Assembly (NCBI GenBank): GCA_958295665.1
Contig: OY282560.1
Coordinates: forward strand, 44,950,333 to 45,014,332
Reading direction: 5' to 3'
Source: Tipula vernalis
Lineage: Eukaryota > Arthropoda > Insecta > Diptera > Tipulidae
Length of the DNA stretch: 64,000 bases
How positions within the stretch are numbered: position 1 is the first letter of the stretch; each line of letters begins with the position of its first letter. Below the pieces are notes generated by a model. It saw only the letters and a list, made by a program, of their open reading frames with translations, was not told the DNA's origin and did no database searches. This document shows positions 11,757-22,754 of the stretch, one piece after another. Position numbers and translations under genes: made by a program.

Positions 11757-11936
11757 GGGTCTTTTCCAATTACCGACTTATTTCAAATTTATTGACTTAT
11801 TTGACGCCATCTTGAATAAGTTGGTAAACTCGTTCCAATTCATTTTGCTGACTTATTTTGACAGCTGATAATAACAAAAAATTGTGTGTTTTTTTTTTCT
11901 TGGTCGAATAAAATCTTAATTAAATTAATAAATAAA

Positions 11937-12062
11937 ATGGACGACAAAAAACAATTTTTGTCATTAGGTTATTTAACAAATAAAAATATGAAACTGAGCA
12001 TCAAATTAATGGATGGCGATAAAGATCTGTTGAAGTGTTTGGAAAAACGCAAAATGCGGGAG
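11937..12062 (+). pseudogene. Possible first exon of the Harbinger transposase
   Basis: ATG at 11937 opens MDDKKQFLSLGYLTNKNMKL and continues 42 codons to a GTATAA donor-like site at 12063. A CAG acceptor-like site at 12127 precedes the transposase body. Joining them as written does not preserve the frame, so either the real splice sites differ or a frame-changing mutation is present. The peptide itself shows no diagnostic motif; its placement upstream of the transposase is the main argument. Confidence 0.45.
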
Positions 12063-12127
12063 GTATAATTTTTTTTTTAAATTGTAATTCATAAATTTAA
12101 AATAATATTTATATCTACTTATATCAG

Positions 12128-13192
12128 GGGTTGAAATATTGCTCTATGAATATGACGCAATACTAGAACGGGACCCACTATTAATAAAAAAACACTTACG
12201 TGTCTCGCAAGAGGCGTTCCAAAAATTAGTGGAACTTTATCCGTCGAAACGCCACGGGATGATCCACAAATGGAACTGGGAGTTACTTTGTTTTGGTTGG
12301 CGGCAGGAACAAGCTACCGTGTGGCTAGTACTGCTTTTAACATGCCAACAACAACAGTATTCAATATTACCCGGCGTTCGCTGGATATAATATTGAACTT
12401 AATCAAACACATTATTGTATTGCCTAATGAAGATGAGCTTCAGAGCAAAGGCCTCAAATTTGCTAATCGCGCAGGCTCACACGCTTTCCATCAGGCCGTT
12501 GATGCTATCGATGGAACGCATATAAAAATAAAATGTCCAACCGATCGGCATGATGAATATATTAATAGAAAATTGGACTACAGCATTCAATTGCAAGGTA
12601 CGTAATATTCATTTTTAAATATAACTTTGTATATCCATAGTTGAACTGTGTTTATTTATATAGCTGTTTGTGATGCAGAATACAAAATTTGCATGTCTGC
12701 ATTGGGTGGCCAGGATCGGTTCACGATCAAAGAGTATTAAGGAACAGCAACCTATATTTGAATAGAAGATATCCTGCACGAGATTATTATTTACTGGGTG
12801 ACAGTGGATATCAGTTGACGCGTGATCCTATATCAATAATCACTCCATTTACGGAAAACCGTTCGTTAACCCCACAGCTAAAAAAATGTAACCACCTTCA
12901 CAGTAAAGCAAGAATAGCTGTCGAACAGACATTTGGACAAATGAAGACTAGGTGGAGATGCATTTTCATTCGTTCACTGGAACTTAATTTAAAAACTTGT
13001 AACAAAGTTATCGCCGTTTGCTGCGTACTACATAACATTTGTCTAAATGTTGGAGATCTCATGACCATAGACGAGGAATTTCAAAATGAAAATTATCTTC
13101 TAATGATGAAATTTATCAACCCCAAATCAGTGCTTCAGCGTTCAGAGACAATTTATGTTCAGAAATATAACAATTTAATTTTATGTAAATAA
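12128..13192 (+). pseudogene. HARBI1-like DDE transposase (DDE_Tnp_4), frameshifted
   Basis: The protein would cut and insert the Harbinger element. The N-terminal helix region (ILERDPLLIKKHLRVSQEAF) is followed by a frame change near 12245, then MELGVTLFWLAAGTSYRVAS. The three catalytic acids are all recognisable: D in AIDGTHIK, D in LLGDSGYQL and E in ARIAVEQTFGQMKTRW. A strong donor (CAAG|GTACGTAA, 12597-12599) and a TATATAG acceptor at about 12661 suggest a short intron. Just after the acceptor a one-base frame change separates CDAEYKI from CIGWPGSVHDQRV. The ORF ends at 13192. It is probably inactive, though the active-site residues survive. Confidence 0.85.
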
Positions 13193-13444
13193 TAAATATA
13201 TTTAATAAAGCTTTTAAAATATTTTACCGCAACAACAAATTATTATGAATATGACAGAACACAAGACAACAAAATATTATGAATATGACAGAATTTTCGT
13301 GGTTACATGGATCAGAACTGTATAGTTTACATGAACCCAAATAAGTTTTTTATGAAAGAAAGAGATAGAAAATAAGTCACCTCATCAGCAGACTTATTTG
13401 AATAAGTCGGTGAAAACAAATAAGTCAGTAATTGGAATAGACCC

Positions 13445-13447
13445 TAA
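13445..13447. other. Right TAA target-site duplication of Harbinger element
   Basis: TAA directly follows the right TIR (GGAATAGACCC) and matches 11754-11756. Confidence 0.85.
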
Positions 13448-13766
13448 TTCTATAAATTATTGTATAATTTTATAAATTTTTGTAAATCCCAAAAATTCTT
13501 TAAATTCTATAAATTCTATAAGTCCTCATTTAGATTTTGTATAAATTCTTTAAATCCTTTCTTTAATCCTTTAAACTCTTTAAATCCTACGAACTCTATT
13601 AATGCGATATATTGTACAAGTTTTTTAATTTCTAATAAGTCTATAAGTTCTATGAATTCTTTAAATTTTGTAGATTCTATGAGTTCCTATAAATTGTTTA
13701 AGCTCTGTAAGTTCTACGAATTCTATAAGTCTTACAAATTCTCTCTCTATCTATCTATCTTCTATA
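13448..13766 (-). repeat. Degenerate TAGAATTTA array, inverted (right arm), ending in (TCTA)n
   Basis: Words such as TTCTATAAATT and TAAATTCTATAAG are the reverse complement of the left-arm array at 10256-11430. The block ends in CTCTCTCTATCTATCTATCT at about 13741-13760. Open frames here are translation artefacts of the repeat. Confidence 0.75.
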
Positions 13767-14040
13767 TAGTATATGAAGTATTTAAAGAGGAAAAGTATGT
13801 TTGTAAGTATGTATATGGGTTCCAGAAAAGCTATTGGTCTACTCGAGCGACTGTTGTCAACTTTTGCACGAATACTTTATACCAGTTGAGAAGAAACATA
13901 GGGGGGGTTAGTGGTCCAAAAATTGTCACCCCTTCCTCATGCTCCACTGTGAGGACGAATTTACAAGTGGCATTTCTAAAACCACCGATTAAACTGATTT
14001 TTGGATATTTAGTGCAAAATCAAAAATAAAATCGACACTT
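13767..14040. other. Unassigned spacer
   Basis: Non-repetitive sequence between the AT array and the ATGGTG-type tract, including a GGGGGGG run near 13903-13909. The open frame through it has no recognisable motif. Confidence 0.4.
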
Positions 14041-14470
14041 GTATCATTATTTTTTGATTGGTGATGGTAATAGTGATGGTGATGTTGATGGTGATGGTGA
14101 AGATGATGGTGAGATGATGGTGGTTTGGTACAATGTTATGATAATATAAAGGTATGATGATGAGATGGTTTGATGGTATGGTGGTTTAATGGTTTAATGG
14201 TATGATGATATGAAAGTACGATCGTAACATGGTACAATTGTGTATGGTGTGATGGTATTATGGTATGGGGTGTGATGATATGGTGGTGTAATGATATGAT
14301 GGTATGACGTTAAGGCTTTATGATCCTTTTAATGGTACGATGGTGTGACTTTAATATGTTATGGTGGTATGATAGTACGATAATATGATATTGTTGTGGT
14401 ATAATAGTATGCTGTTATTATGGTATGGTTGTATGATAGTACGGTAGTATGATGTTATAATTATATGATT
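14041..14470 (+). repeat. Degenerate ATGGTG/TATGATGGT simple-sequence tract
   Basis: About 430 bp are dominated by ATGGTG, GATGGT and TATGATGG words, grading from a trinucleotide-like GATGGTGAT part to a looser TATGATGGTATGATG part. It is strand-asymmetric (G/T/A rich, almost no C) and has no coding features. Confidence 0.8.
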
Positions 14471-15114
14471 ATTATTGATATCGGTCTCATTCGTATAATT
14501 CGCCTTTTGGAGGCATGTCAAACTAATTTTAATGATAACAAGCGAGTTCATCTGAAAATCTATTTTCATAAATTTATTCTACGATTTTGTAAAGTTAGAG
14601 GGAAACATTTTTTTAACATAGAACTCAATTACCTGCATCATGAGGTTCTTATGGTATGGGAGTTCTGTCTCTCATGTGCACACTAACATTTGCTTCTTGG
14701 GGACGTACAACAAATTAGCAGTACTCGATCCTTCTCATTGGATCCACTATGTATGTGGCTACGTAAAACAGAACGCACCTTCATTTCGAGAGTAGTCTTG
14801 ATTTTATTCAATTCACTTGAGAAATTGTATTCAAATGCGCCTTGATGTATTTCTATTTATATTTAAAATAAAAACACCTGCTGGAGTACACCAATTGAAT
14901 TTTAACCCTGTTATAAATCTGCTGAATTTAAACGTCTCGCATTATGAGTTTCAGGTTACTTGTGACTATAAAATCACCGCAAATTTTAAGCGCTCTATTT
15001 TGCTTCGTCGCTATTATGATTGATGCAACAAATTGAGTGGCGTACATCTTTCAATTCTACCTTTTACGGCAATGTAATTGTGAAAAATGGTTCGTGACTT
15101 AAAATATTTTTTTT
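14471..15114. other. Unassigned sequence
   Basis: Mixed-composition sequence with open frames of about 70 codons but no recognisable domain, RNA gene or repeat structure. Confidence 0.4.
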
Positions 15115-15365
15115 TGGACTTTTGTTCTTAAATCGAAATATAGTATATCAAATATAGGGATATGACTCGAATATAAGGATTTTAACTGTTAATGTGAAAC
15201 TTTGAATATTTTTCATTTTTACATTCGAGTTTTTACGAGATTTTCGATATTATTCGAGTTATTTGAGAATTTTCAAAGCTTCTGAAGATTGTTCAAGACC
15301 TTTAGTATTTGAATCGTATATTCGAAGGGGCGGTCCTCTTGCCTCGGGCAACGCCGGTTTTTTTT
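15115..15365 (+). repeat. ATTCGA-word dispersed repeat, short copy
   Basis: Words such as ACTCGAATAT, TTCGATATTATTCGAG and GAATCGTATATTCGAA recur. The same word set appears at 21780-22500 and 31430-31880, suggesting fragments of one AT-rich family. Confidence 0.4.
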
Positions 15366-15713
15366 ACTTCAGCTAGTAATATATAAAAAATTTAAAGTAT
15401 AAAAATTCATTAAGTTCTTTAAATTCAATAAATCATATGAGCTTAATCTATTCGATAAATTCTTTAAATTTTTTAAATTCCAAATAAATATTTTGAATTT
15501 TACAATATCTTTAGAAGCCTTGTTTCAAATTGTTTCATCTCTGTTATCGACTTTAAATCTATAATCTATTATTAATTCTAAATAATTTTTTTTAGAAGAG
15601 TTAGAGAGTATTTTTAGAGCATAAATATCCGGATTCTAATTATTATTTATTGAGTTTATTACACAGCTTTTAAAACTCCAGTTGCATAACATTTTTTGTT
15701 GCCAAGTAAAAAA
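15366..15713. other. AT-rich spacer before copy B
   Basis: Contains a short stretch of TTCTTTAAATTC-like words similar to the inverted AT array (about 15400-15480), otherwise unassigned. Confidence 0.4.
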
Positions 15714-16451
15714 TGGAGGTGTGGCCAACACACGACTTTCTTTTACGAACAGAGAATTTTGAGAAATTTTATTGTTTTTTATAAATTTTTAATTTTTTTT
15801 TTAATTTTTTATTTTTATTTGTTTTTAATTTTTGGAAACATTTTATTTCAAATAGTTTTTTGTAAACCTTATACTTTTTAAGATATTTGCAAAATAAATT
15901 TACTGGACCAAGGGAGTGGTCACTTCCGGTTAGCCGATTTGGAGTAATTTTCACTGGGACCTCCCAATTTATCAAAAAAGCTTAAATCTGAAGTTTCAGT
16001 TCGATTGGTTAAACCATCTGGGCTGTAGAGAGGACACAGACAGACTGACAGACTGACAGACTGACAGACTGACAGACTGACAGACTGACAGACTGACAGA
16101 CTGACAGACTGACAGACTGACAGACTGACAGACTGACAGACTGACAGACTAACAGACTGACAGACTGACAGACTGACAGACTGATAGACTGACAGACTGA
16201 CAGACTGACAGACTGACAGACTGACAGACTGACAGACTGACAGACTGACAGACTGACAGACTGACAGACTGACAGACTGACAGACTGACAGACTAACAGA
16301 CTAACAGACTGACAGACTGACAGACTGACAGACTGACAGACTAACAGACTAACAGACTGAAGACAGACACCATTTCGAAACCCACTTTTTCGGTCAGGGG
16401 ACCTCAAAACAGATAAATCTCTAAAAATCTCAAGGTCCAAAATTTTCATGA
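15714..16451 (-). mobile_element. DINE-1/mini-me-like repeat, copy B, inverted
   Basis: Read on the minus strand it starts TCATGAAAATTTTGG, runs through a GTCTGTCA tract and ends GTCGTGTGTTGGCCACACCT. It matches copy A on both sides of the tract, including the segment that begins with the ACAGCCCAGATGG motif. The 3' end forms a GTGTG-TTGGC-CACAC stem-loop. The stretch encoding SVCQSVSL on the minus strand is not a real gene. Confidence 0.55.
16034..16369 (-). repeat. (GTCTGTCA)n octanucleotide microsatellite, inverted copy
   Basis: About 336 bp of TGACAGAC units on the plus strand, roughly 40 copies. Several units carry a CTAACAGA variant near 16149, 16295, 16303, 16343 and 16351, so this tract is shorter and less pure than the one at 8185-8754. 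Confidence 0.95.
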
Positions 16452-16469
16452 TTAAAAAAAAAATTAAAT

Positions 16470-16495
16470 AAAAATATTTATCACTGCCGGCTTTT
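16470..16495 (+). repeat. Right copy of 26-bp direct repeat
   Basis: Matches 8039-8064 in the same orientation (shared core TATTTATCACTGCCGGCTTT), immediately outside copy B. A second GTGCCGGCAC word follows near 16528. Confidence 0.75.
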
Positions 16496-18728
16496 TATTT
16501 TGTAGCCGAACCTATTGTGCCGGCACTATTTTTAAAACTGGGAAAACACGGGAATAAAGTACATTTCATGCTTGGTTTATGGTATAAATTATTGTTCTAC
16601 TTTGTTTTCGAGTTAGAATTTATTCCCTTGATTTGAGTTACGCCGTAATAAAAATCTTTGATGTTTTAATTTTCTTTTTTATTTATGTTTGTACTTATTT
16701 CTCTTTTTTTGTTTACTTACGTTCTTTCGAGAACAAATCATCGACGTAACTCAAGGATGACCTGTACTTCTAGTTTCTATATACATCTTGGGTAAAATAT
16801 AAGTAGTAAATATTTACGTTGTTTCTAATTGTAAACAAACCAATAAATAATTCTGGTCAATATTATGATTCAAAATTTTATATTCAGAAGTTTATATGAA
16901 ATAACTTATGACTCATTCATTTTGCAGATTGCAAAAATGCAATGCTGGCGGTTTAGTGACAGCCCGCAGAAACATTGCATAAATACAAAGCTGGCAGTTT
17001 AAGTGCTTAAATGTTCCAATAATACTGCGTAGTAAAAGGTGGAAACTATTTGGGCCCTTGTAAAATTTTAAATCGAGTGATGGATTATCCTGAGTATCAG
17101 AAGTGTCCCTTTAATTTTTAAACGGAATAAAATCCAATGAGGAAAATGAAATTCAAAGTTCAATTTTACGGCTCTCAGCTATAACAATACGCTTTCGTAT
17201 ATTTTAATTAAATTTTGTGCAATTATTTAAAATTACTTAATCAAATTAAGCAAAACATTAAAATCTTTATCTTAATACAGATTGTTAAAATTATGTGCTC
17301 GTCACTTATACATCATATAATATACCGGAAGAAGATGATTATCCAATCTAATTTAATGTATAATCCTATTATGTATAAACCATATAAAGTTATCATAAAT
17401 CTAACAATAAAATTTAACTGTTATTGTTTTTAAAGCAAAAATAAAAATTACCGACTGGATAGTTAACTATTCACATTACGACATTAATTTAAAATAACAA
17501 AGATTAATAATTTTCACTATAAACCTCTAAAGTTGTCAAACTGAAATTGGATAAGCGTTAAACCTTGAGTCGTGATCATGAATTTTTTTTTTTAGATAAT
17601 GGTTCAAGTATACAATCTATGTATATGACAGATGTTTATTATTTTGATAGTAAATTTGTTTTAATGAGCGTTGTGTTGTGAATATAGATAAATTTGTGTA
17701 TTTTATGGATTACATACATATTATTCTTAATTTACTTAACAAAAAAAAAAATGCATTGTATACCGCGCACGCGCGATGTAATTTATCTTCCCAACAAAAA
17801 TATCATATTGCGACGAATAATTTATCATTTAGTAATCTACCTGTCTGTCTTACATCCAAACGGTTGTCGTGCACCAATTTAATTTAAATCACTGTTTTTG
17901 TTTCAAGTTACTTTATTTTTCTTAGAATTACATAAATTAAATGAAATAAAAACACCGCACATAAGAAAAAAAAATTGAAATGCAAACATCTTTTTGATCT
18001 GGTCGCTGTTTATGATGATGAGTAAACGAACGATCATAAACATACATTGTATACACGTAAAATATTTTGCCAGATCAATCCCCTTATTAGAACATAATAA
18101 AAATATTTTTCGATCGGAGATAATCGCCCACTTAAACATACTTGTAATTTATTGTTTTCTGAAAGCTATCAGTGGTGAATTTTCTTGAGAAATATCTTTT
18201 CAATCTAATCGCGTATATCGCTATTATCTAACTTTCGTCATTATAATTATTACACAAAGTCGCACTTGACTTGAGTGTACATACTTGTATAAATAGGTAC
18301 AAACGAACGATAAATATTTGGCATGCCGCCTACATGATCTCATATAACTCTCTCTTATATATCATTATTTTTATGAGGCGCATAATATTAACTTCAACCC
18401 AGATTAATTTTATTCTTGGCTCAAATGCATAGTGCCAAAAACAACAACAACACCGAATATTATTATAATACAATAAGACTATATATTTTGACATGATTTA
18501 TTGATTTAACAGGTTAGCTCCCACGTTTATGTTTGTTTAGTTTATTGTGTTAATCGTTTGGTCAACGTTTTATTTTTGTTTTGCGTGCGACGTCATAAAA
18601 TAATTAAAAAAACTTATAACATCTATTAAATATTAGCACGATTTCGTTTCAACTAACAATCCATTAAAAATAATTTAATTCACAAATAATTATTAACAAA
18701 AAAAATAAAAATTAGCGAATTAGCTCAC
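16496..18728. other. AT-rich, apparently low-copy sequence
   Basis: No transposon domain, TIR or long repeat is evident. Short open frames (60-78 codons) lack any motif. A small local duplication around GCAATGCTGGCGGTTTA and ACAAAGCTGGCAGTTTA (16938-17002) was noted. The region could be host intron or intergenic DNA. Confidence 0.5.
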
Positions 18729-18750
18729 CTTTTTGCGGTTCGGTCGACAT
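18729..18750 (-). CDS. Candidate tiny first coding exon (MSTEPQK...)
   Basis: On the minus strand ATG at 18750 opens MSTEPQK followed by one G and a strong donor GTGAGC (18723-18728). The local sequence is less AT-rich than its surroundings, and no transposon is recognised nearby. A 22-nt first exon followed by a long intron leaving towards lower coordinates would fit an insect host gene. The evidence is only an ATG, seven codons and a good donor, so chance occurrence is quite possible. No downstream exon was found in the window. Confidence 0.2.
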
Positions 18751-19900
18751 TTTATTTAATTATTATTATTTAAACTTGGAGGTTATATAAAATCACTTTA
18801 GTTTTATTAACTTTTCTTTTAATAAATTAATAAGAAAACGAAATTTTTTTTTTTTTATTTAATATCACTCAACACAACTTTAAACACTAACTTCAATTTT
18901 TTTTATTTTATTTTTTTTTAAAGTAATTATTGAAACTAATTGTTAAAACAATATTACTTTGTTCACCCACCAGCCGTTCAATTTGGATTAATTAATTATT
19001 TTTCAATTTAAACTAAAAAGAAATAAAATATTTATACATAAAACAAAATACAATATAATTAGATAAGATAATTTGTATATAAAAAAAAAAATAAAAATAA
19101 AAAATACATAAATAAATTATAATTATTATAAATTATAACGAATATATGAAAATGAGTGAAAATTTGCGTAATTTTAACACAAGCGCAACAAAAAGAAAAT
19201 TTTTTTTATTTTAAAATTATTTTGTACATTTAAATCAATCACAAATTATTTTTGGAGATAATTTTTTTGTTATCTCTAACAATTTACGTGTGTTTACTAT
19301 ATAATTTAATTGTGTTCGACGTTTTTTTATTTGATTTGTGGTTCCTTATCGGTAGATACCTAGTACGGTAGTCAAATTGGAATCATTAAACAAACCAATA
19401 TGTATGTATATTGATTGGATTATGAATTTTGTATTACATATTATTTTGGATTGTCATTCGCGATTGTAGATTGATGCATACAAATAAATTCTCAAATTTG
19501 TCTGTGGAATTTTGGAATTTACAACAATGCATTTCTGTTTTACCTGAACATTTTATATTTACGCGCGCACTGATAAGGAAATATATAAGTGGACGCATAT
19601 TGTTATAGATTTTACATTTTGTTGTACATAAAGTTGTACCATAGAATCACACAAGAGTGATTACAATTTTTTTTCCCGATCTATAGCTTTTCATTTTAAA
19701 CTCGATTTTTGTGGAATTTTGAATACAATAAAATTAATGCAGTTGTACGGTTGCCAACACTGATAAGTAAAATGTGTATTATCTACTTTTGGATTATTTA
19801 ATTTGTCATTTCACGTTCGATTTTTAATTTTGGAGCTTTTATCAGAGGTATATAAAAAAATTATTTTGTTTGGCACTTACGGCTGTTTTATTGGTAAAAT
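18751..19900. other. AT-rich sequence upstream of the candidate exon
   Basis: Very AT-rich with many T and A homopolymers and no open frame of interest. It would be the promoter and 5' UTR side if the minus-strand exon at 18729-18750 is real, but no promoter element is convincing. Confidence 0.35.
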
Positions 19901-19939
19901 TATTAACTGCACTAAATTATTGCTTAGGCATCTCGAATT

Positions 19940-21500
19940 AACAAAGGTTTGGTTGGACAGACTCTACGATCGTTTTAGCATGGTTGTTTGATGTTCCCAG
20001 ACGTTGGAAAACATTCATCGCTAACCGTACCTCATTCATTCTGCAACGTCTTTCACGACTAAAATGGAATCACGTTTCCTCAAGGGATAACCCAGCGGAT
20101 TTGGTCGAAAACTTGCTGTGGTGGGAAGGACCAGATTTTATACGAGAATCTTCCGAGCATTGGCCGAAATTCTTGAGGAATTCCGTAAATCTTGAGGATT
20201 TAGAAGCCAAGGGATTAAACTGTTGTTGCAAATTTATTCGAAAAATCGTCATCATTTTTTTTAATTATTCGAATGTTGGCCCAGTGCTACCTTTTTTAAA
20301 TTTGACAGAATCTCAAATTAAGCGGAATAAAATTGTTGCTGTGTTTTGGTCTCAAAATGAGAGTTTTCAAGAAGACTTTGTGCGAATCACTAAAGGTTCT
20401 GGCTTACGAGGTACAAGCAAATTTCGGTCATTGTCTCCATTCAACGATGACCAGGGGACATTGAGAGTCGGTGGGCAGATTGGTTTGACCACTTGCGTCT
20501 CATATGATGCCAAGCATCCTGCAGTTCTTGATGCCCGCCATCTGTTTACTCAAGCTCTTGTAAAGGCCCTTCACGAGCGAAATCTCCACCTCACGCAACA
20601 ACAGTTACTCGCCATCATCCGACACAATTACTTCATAGTTGGTGCTAAAAACCTTGCCGAAACAGATGGGAAACCTACCGTCGTTTCGGATAACACCCTC
20701 CAGGCCATTCTTTACAGTTGGTGTCGACTTCGTAGGTACCGGTGAAAATAAAATCTAAAACTGGTCGAGGTGCTAAAATTTATAAGGGCTACGTTGCGGT
20801 ATTCGTCTGCCTTGTCGTTAAAGCCGTGCACATAGAACTAGTCTCAGACCTGACTACTGAGACGTTTCTGGCCTGTTTGAGGCGCTTTATTTGTAGACGT
20901 GGTCTTCCTGCTCAAATATTTTTAGACAACGGATCGAACTTCGTCGGCGCTAGAAGAAGAATCAACAAACTTTACGAGGTCTGCGCGCGGGTTTTGGAAG
21001 CTATGGAGATCGGATTATCTCACAATGTTGCAGAAGCGCCCCAAATGGAGAACGAAACCCAATAACTTAAAAATGGATGATATAGATTTAGTGAAGGATG
21101 ACAATGTGCCACCCGGATCCTGGCCTCTCGGACGCATAATTGAAGTCCATCCAGGAGCTGCTGATGGACTTGTTCGAATGGTCACTGTGGAAACTCAACG
21201 CGGCATCTACGCAAGATCAATTGGAAAAATCTGTCACCTAATATCAGATTGACTCATTGAATTCTTTAATGGGCTGGAGTATGTTCGGACCAAAAGAAAT
21301 ACTTTGTGTCTTTTGGTTAAAATTAAATTGTATTGTTCCCCTTTTATTTAAATAACTTTGCATTATATAAATTATCTGATTGCCATGTCTCTCAATACAC
21401 CAATTGTTGTGTGCGTGCAATTGAGAGATGCAATAATTTTCTATGTTTTATATATTTCATTTCCTCTCATTTCCTCTCAAACCAACTAACTTTATCACCT
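19940..21500 (+). mobile_element. BEL/Pao LTR retrotransposon relic 1, 3' half plus start of 3' LTR
   Basis: The relic contains the end of the RNase H region, the integrase and a DUF5641-like C-terminal domain of a Pao-type polyprotein. A TGTTCGGACC at 21282, preceded by the purine-rich GGGCTGGAGTA, looks like the start of the 3' LTR, as BEL/Pao LTRs commonly begin TGTT. The 5' half (LTR, Gag, protease, most of RT) is not seen, and the LTR end was not located; a second BEL/Pao piece begins near 21523. Confidence 0.75.
19958..21252 (+). pseudogene. BEL/Pao polyprotein fragment (RNase H end, integrase, DUF5641)
   Basis: The reading starts with DSTIVLAWL and RRWKTFIANR, then HVSSRDNPADLVENLLWWEG, the typical end of the Pao RNase H/linker region. 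RVGGQIG leads into the integrase N-terminal domain, whose zinc-binding histidine/cysteine set looks incomplete. The integrase core follows across frame changes near 20660 and 20730. It carries the first catalytic aspartate (GVDFVG) and the second in FLDNGSNFVGARR, but the glutamate-bearing part is deleted near 21000. The C-terminal domain (VPPGSWPLGRIIEVHPGA, ending KICHL at about 21240) is then joined on. Frameshifts and the internal deletion make it inactive. Confidence 0.8.
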
Positions 21501-21522
21501 GTACTAGTGAGCATATTCCATT

Positions 21523-21655
21523 TAATCTACTAGAGACATTTGTTGCAAACCGAGTATCTGAAATATCAGAACTCACATCGAATTACATCTGCCATCATAT
21601 CGACACAACAAGAAACCTAGCCAACTTAGTATCTCGGAGAATATGGTTCCTCATT
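21523..21655 (+). pseudogene. BEL/Pao relic 2, RNase H-end fragment
   Basis: The frame reads LLETFVANRVSEISELTS followed by NLANLVSRRIW, matching the same conserved Pao segment as ANR and NPADL in relic 1. It therefore comes from a second, different Pao element. It is interrupted just downstream by a TIR-bounded insertion, after which integrase sequence resumes at about 22760. Confidence 0.65.
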
Positions 21656-21669
21656 TCCCGTTTTTTTTA

Positions 21670-22644
21670 CTACCGGTAAATGCTAAATAAAAACTAAATT
21701 TACCGACAAAACCGTTTTATTTGGGAAACTGTACTAAATGTAAAGAAATACTGCTAGATTTCGGGATCGTTCTGGTCCCGATTTCAACTTTCGATGTCCC
21801 GGATTTGAGGTTTCATAATTTTTTCGAGATTTTCGAAATTGTGTAGTACGCTTCTGAACTGATGATTTGGAATGTTTCGCATCAGTCAGATTATTCGAGT
21901 ATTATTAGGAATGCCGTGTGTATTCGATTGTTCGATACTAATGGGAATCTAATTTTACAAACTTCCACAAATAATTCATAAAAATCATTCAAATTACTCG
22001 AAATCATTCGTGTTTCATCATACAGAGATTATTCGAGTTTTTCTGGCTAATGAAAATTAGTTCCAATCCAATTTATTTCAAATTTTTCAAGTTTTTCGAA
22101 ATTTATTCGAATTTTGCAAGGCATTGTTTTGTGCTTTCGTTTGAGTAGCGGAATGTTACTGACCTTCAGATACAAATCTGAATCTTAAATTAGTAGATTT
22201 TGAAGATTTTCTGAGATTATTCGAAATTTTGATATTTCGAGTTGATTCGATATTTTGGCTATACAAACTTATCTCGATGTTTTTTTGGAACAGTTCTAAG
22301 ATTTTTAAAATTCTTTGATATTTAGACTTTTGCAGATTATTTCGAAATTATTGAAATTTTTCAAATTATGGTCCGAATTTTTGATATTTTTTGAGCTGTT
22401 TAGCAATTTTCTTAGCGTTGAGTTGCAAAAATTTCATAATATGCCCCAAGATGATTTAAGATTTTGAAATATTATTTTGGTAATTGATTTTGTATGGCTT
22501 AGAAAACATTTACGTTTTTCTCTATTCAACAACGAATTTAAGCAAAATGTTGATTAATATTAAATTACCTAAAGAAACTGAAATATTTACAGGTAAATGA
22601 AAAATAGTAAAATTTACCGGTAAACCAAATGTTTTTACCGGTAG
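21670..22644. mobile_element. TIR-bounded insertion (CTACCGGTAAA ends) inside BEL/Pao relic 2
   Basis: The left end CTACCGGTAAATGC and the right end, read inward, CTACCGGTAAAAACA form an 11-bp inverted repeat, with additional internal TTTACCG motifs near both ends (21698-21706, 22612-22626). The interior of about 950 bp is AT-rich with ATTCGA-type words and no transposase. The position between two parts of one Pao polyprotein supports insertion. No clear target duplication was found, and the superfamily is unknown (hAT-like subterminal repeats are one option). Confidence 0.5.
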
Positions 22645-22754
22645 AGGAACTACTTCGGCAGGTTGTACAAAAGTACCTTGTTTCGAATTAGGGGTGGTGG
22701 AACGTTCTATTTAGCTCCATCGCAAAGAAATCAATTTAAACGTGTGAGCGAAAA

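Larger units (their letters stand above)
11757..13444 (+). mobile_element. PIF/Harbinger DNA transposon, complete ends, 1688 bp
   Basis: Both ends are visible. The left TIR begins GGGTCTTTTCCAATTACCGA and the right TIR, read inward, begins GGGTCTATTCCAATTACTGA; they match over about 27 bp with two differences. TAA flanks both sides. The interior encodes a HARBI1-like DDE transposase in pieces. No separate MYB-like accessory ORF was recognised, so the copy would depend on a partner supplied elsewhere if the family needs one. The element is nested inside the right arm of the AT array. Confidence 0.92.

Noticed and set aside
13800..14029. Tail of the 189-codon frame from 13460 as a coding exon
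   Set aside because: The first half is the AT array and the second half has no motif or splice support.
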